Source of the DNA: Caenorhabditis remanei
Taxonomy: Eukaryota > Nematoda > Chromadorea > Rhabditida > Rhabditidae
NCBI RefSeq assembly: GCF_010183535.1
Contig: NC_071328.1
Location: 2,542,001-2,606,000, forward strand
Length of the DNA stretch: 64,000 nucleotides
Direction of reading: 5' to 3'
The notes beneath the pieces were generated by a model, which did not search any database, was not told where the DNA came from, and saw nothing but the letters and a program-made list of their open reading frames with translations. Made by a program: the position numbers and the translations under genes. Numbering within the stretch: position 1 is the first letter of the stretch; each line of letters opens with the position of its first letter. This document shows, piece after piece, positions 62,226-64,000 of the stretch.

Positions 62226-64000
62226 TTATGCGTTGACACGACGGTCAACGAGGTCTCCAGCGGATTTGTAGTTGATGGAGTCGGTGAGTTGTTGAAGACG
62301 AGTGCGCTCCGAATCGGCGTCACGAATCGCTGGATCCTTGACGCTGAAAATGAGAAAAATATAAAAGCTGTTTTCAATATAACTATAATCTTACTTGGCC
62401 TCATTCCACAAGTTTCGTCCTCTCTTTGCGTACTCATTGGCGACGTACAGTGGTGTTGGGAGAGAAGTTGGCAGTCCAACAATTTGATGAAGATGGCAGA
62501 GACTGTAGGTGAGCTCCTCCAATCTGTCCATTGACGCGTAGCTGTCATCGGCGAGAACCGTGTAGAGCGGAGTCTTCGCTGATCCTTGCAGTGTGATATG
62601 TGAGTTCAAGAAGAACTGCTTGCAAGCTGGATTGGTGACAACACTGTCAACGACGAGTCCTGGAGCGATGTTTTGCTCCGAGACTTTCGGTCCTCGAGAA
62701 GAAGTTGAAGATCTGCTTCCGACACTTGTTTGACTTTGACTTTTTGAAGCGCTTGCACTGCTCGTGACATCTTCGTTCTTGAAGAATCGGAAGGTGTGAT
62801 CCTTGGAGACAGCGATGTAGATCAATTTGGTCGACTTGGAGATGGCAGTGCGAGCCAGTGGGATTTCATAGGAAATGATATTTCCATGATTTCCCTCACT
62901 AACTCCACTTCTGTACACGATGATCGCTTTTGGAGGATTTCCATCGTGCCATTTTTTGTAGCCAAGGATGCATTGGTTGATGATGTCCTCGATCGGCGCG
63001 ATAGTCTGAAAATATCAAAAATAGTTACATCCACTCAATCGAAGCAAATAACGGCGCTAAGGGAGTTGGGGACCACTCAAACTGGCGAATTTTTAGGCAA
63101 ATTTTTTGGCTGAAGGCGTGAGGGAGGCACTTTTTTGTTACCTAAGCTTTCTCTTAGTCTTAGGTTTCTTAGAAATTGGGGAAACAATTGACAAAAAGCG
63201 ATTAATTTGTCTATTATTTCCGAATTTCTAAGATGCCTAAACCTAAGAGAATGGCGAAAAAGAGATCCCTTAGCGCGCAAACAACTCACATCTTGTCCAG
63301 CTGGACTCAAAACAAAATCTCCGTAGAACTCTTGTTCCGCCATTCCATTGTACGCGAATCCAAGAACCATCGGATTGAGAAGTCCTCTTCCTTCGTAAGC
63401 AAACTTGGTGTTGGGTGGTGGATTGGAGATTCCGATACCAATGCACAGAACTCCATTGAGCAAGTTTTTCATGTCCGAGAAGATGTAATTGCTTCCTCCA
63501 AGCTTCACATTGGTCTTTTGGACGATGTTCTCGATCGTTTCGTTCCTGGAGTTAGAACAGATATCCAAAGCAACAGACATTCTCAAGTCCTGGACGATCA
63601 TACCCCGCAGACTTTCGATAACCTTGTACTTTTCTGAAAATTTTAAAAAAATCAGTTATTGTTCTAGCAAAGAAAGAAACTCACGATGGAGGTTGACGAT
63701 AGAGTCGTCAGTGATGACCAACACGTACTTGCATCCTCCTTTTGCAGCCATCGCGAGCCTCTCCTCGATATTATTTCCATTGACGAGATCCTGATCAATT
63801 TGTTCTGGCATATTGAGTCCTTTGAACTTGCACGCGTGGAGGAATCGATCGGTGATGGCCCTGAATATAGAAAATTTGATATTAATTATTCTGTTTTTTT
63901 AAACTAACGCCAAATTGCCTTTATCAAATTTACTGTTCTGTAGTCCAACTGCGTAGATGGCCCATTTCTCTGGTGGAGTCGCTGGTCGCGCGAAATGATT
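62226..64000 (-). CDS. ppw-2: Argonaute of the WAGO group, PIWI part
   Basis: Partial; the 5' end lies beyond 64,000. Exons: 63909-64000 (continues), 63685-63860, 63290-63633, 62395-63005, 62226-62343 (stop TAA). The visible 446 or so residues cover the MID/PIWI region: CKYVLVITDDSIVNLH, GMIVQDLRMS, PGLVVDSVVTNP, HITLQGSAKTPLY and the C-terminal LVDRRVNA. The slicer triad of active Argonautes is replaced: GVDVTHP becomes CIGIGISNPP (Asp to Gly), YRDGVSEG becomes YRSGVSEG (Asp to Ser), and AHLVAFRAR becomes ANEYAKRGR (His to Asn). It therefore should bind secondary 22G small RNAs without cutting. A Ser-rich insertion (about 25 residues) interrupts PIWI. The ppw-2/wago-3 assignment rests on synteny; sago/ppw-1 paralogues are alternatives. 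Confidence 0.88.

Overview
The window is nuclear DNA of a Caenorhabditis-type nematode. Introns have GTRAGT donors and TTTCAG acceptors, a nematode-specific F-box protein and an MSP-domain protein are present, and introns are packed with short palindromic repeats. Six genes are recognisable: pfkb-1.1, mtm-1, tyms-1, trf-2, unc-63 and ppw-2. From memory these lie together in the Y110A7A interval of C. elegans chromosome I, so the window is probably that interval or its orthologue in a close relative. I cannot fix the species. Gene models were built by hand from splice signals and reading-frame continuity; for every multi-exon model called complete the exon lengths sum to whole codons.

Layout. 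1-10.2 kb: 3' part of a class 3 lipase (+), whose first visible intron contains a separate antisense gene for a small secreted protein. 12.7-20.4 kb: bifunctional PFK-2/FBPase-2 (+). 21.7-24.15 kb: an F-box/FBA-type gene (-) and a truncated copy of its 5' end. 24.5-27 kb: repeat nest with a weak small-gene candidate inside an inverted-repeat element. 27.5-41.3 kb: myotubularin, thymidylate synthase and an MSP-domain gene (+), 140-300 bp apart, a likely operon. 42.5-43.7 kb: small five-exon gene (-). 45-46 kb: a possible gene relic. 46.4-51.5 kb: TRAF-domain gene (-). 52.8-59.6 kb: nicotinic receptor alpha subunit UNC-63 (-). 62.2-64 kb: 3' part of an Argonaute (-) that runs off the window.

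The remaining DNA is mostly repeats, largely foldback. The most notable pattern is a set of 0.3-1 kb palindromic elements flanked by 8-bp direct repeats, as expected of hAT-type transposition. Several carry dense internal arrays of a private short motif (GGAAGTC, GGAAGGC, TTCCCGGG, GGCCC or AAGAACTG). One has its uninterrupted target site preserved in a related repeat elsewhere in the window. Other repeats are paired elements enclosing a GAGACGCAGAG/CTCTGCGTCTC core, tRNA-like inverted units, approx. 190-bp and approx. 300-bp tandem arrays, and a fragment resembling a retroelement reverse transcriptase.

Functionally the genes are a normal mix of metabolism (lipase, PFKFB, thymidylate synthase), phosphoinositide signalling (myotubularin), signalling adaptor (TRAF), muscle neurotransmission (UNC-63) and small-RNA silencing (PPW-2-like). 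They show no common pathway.
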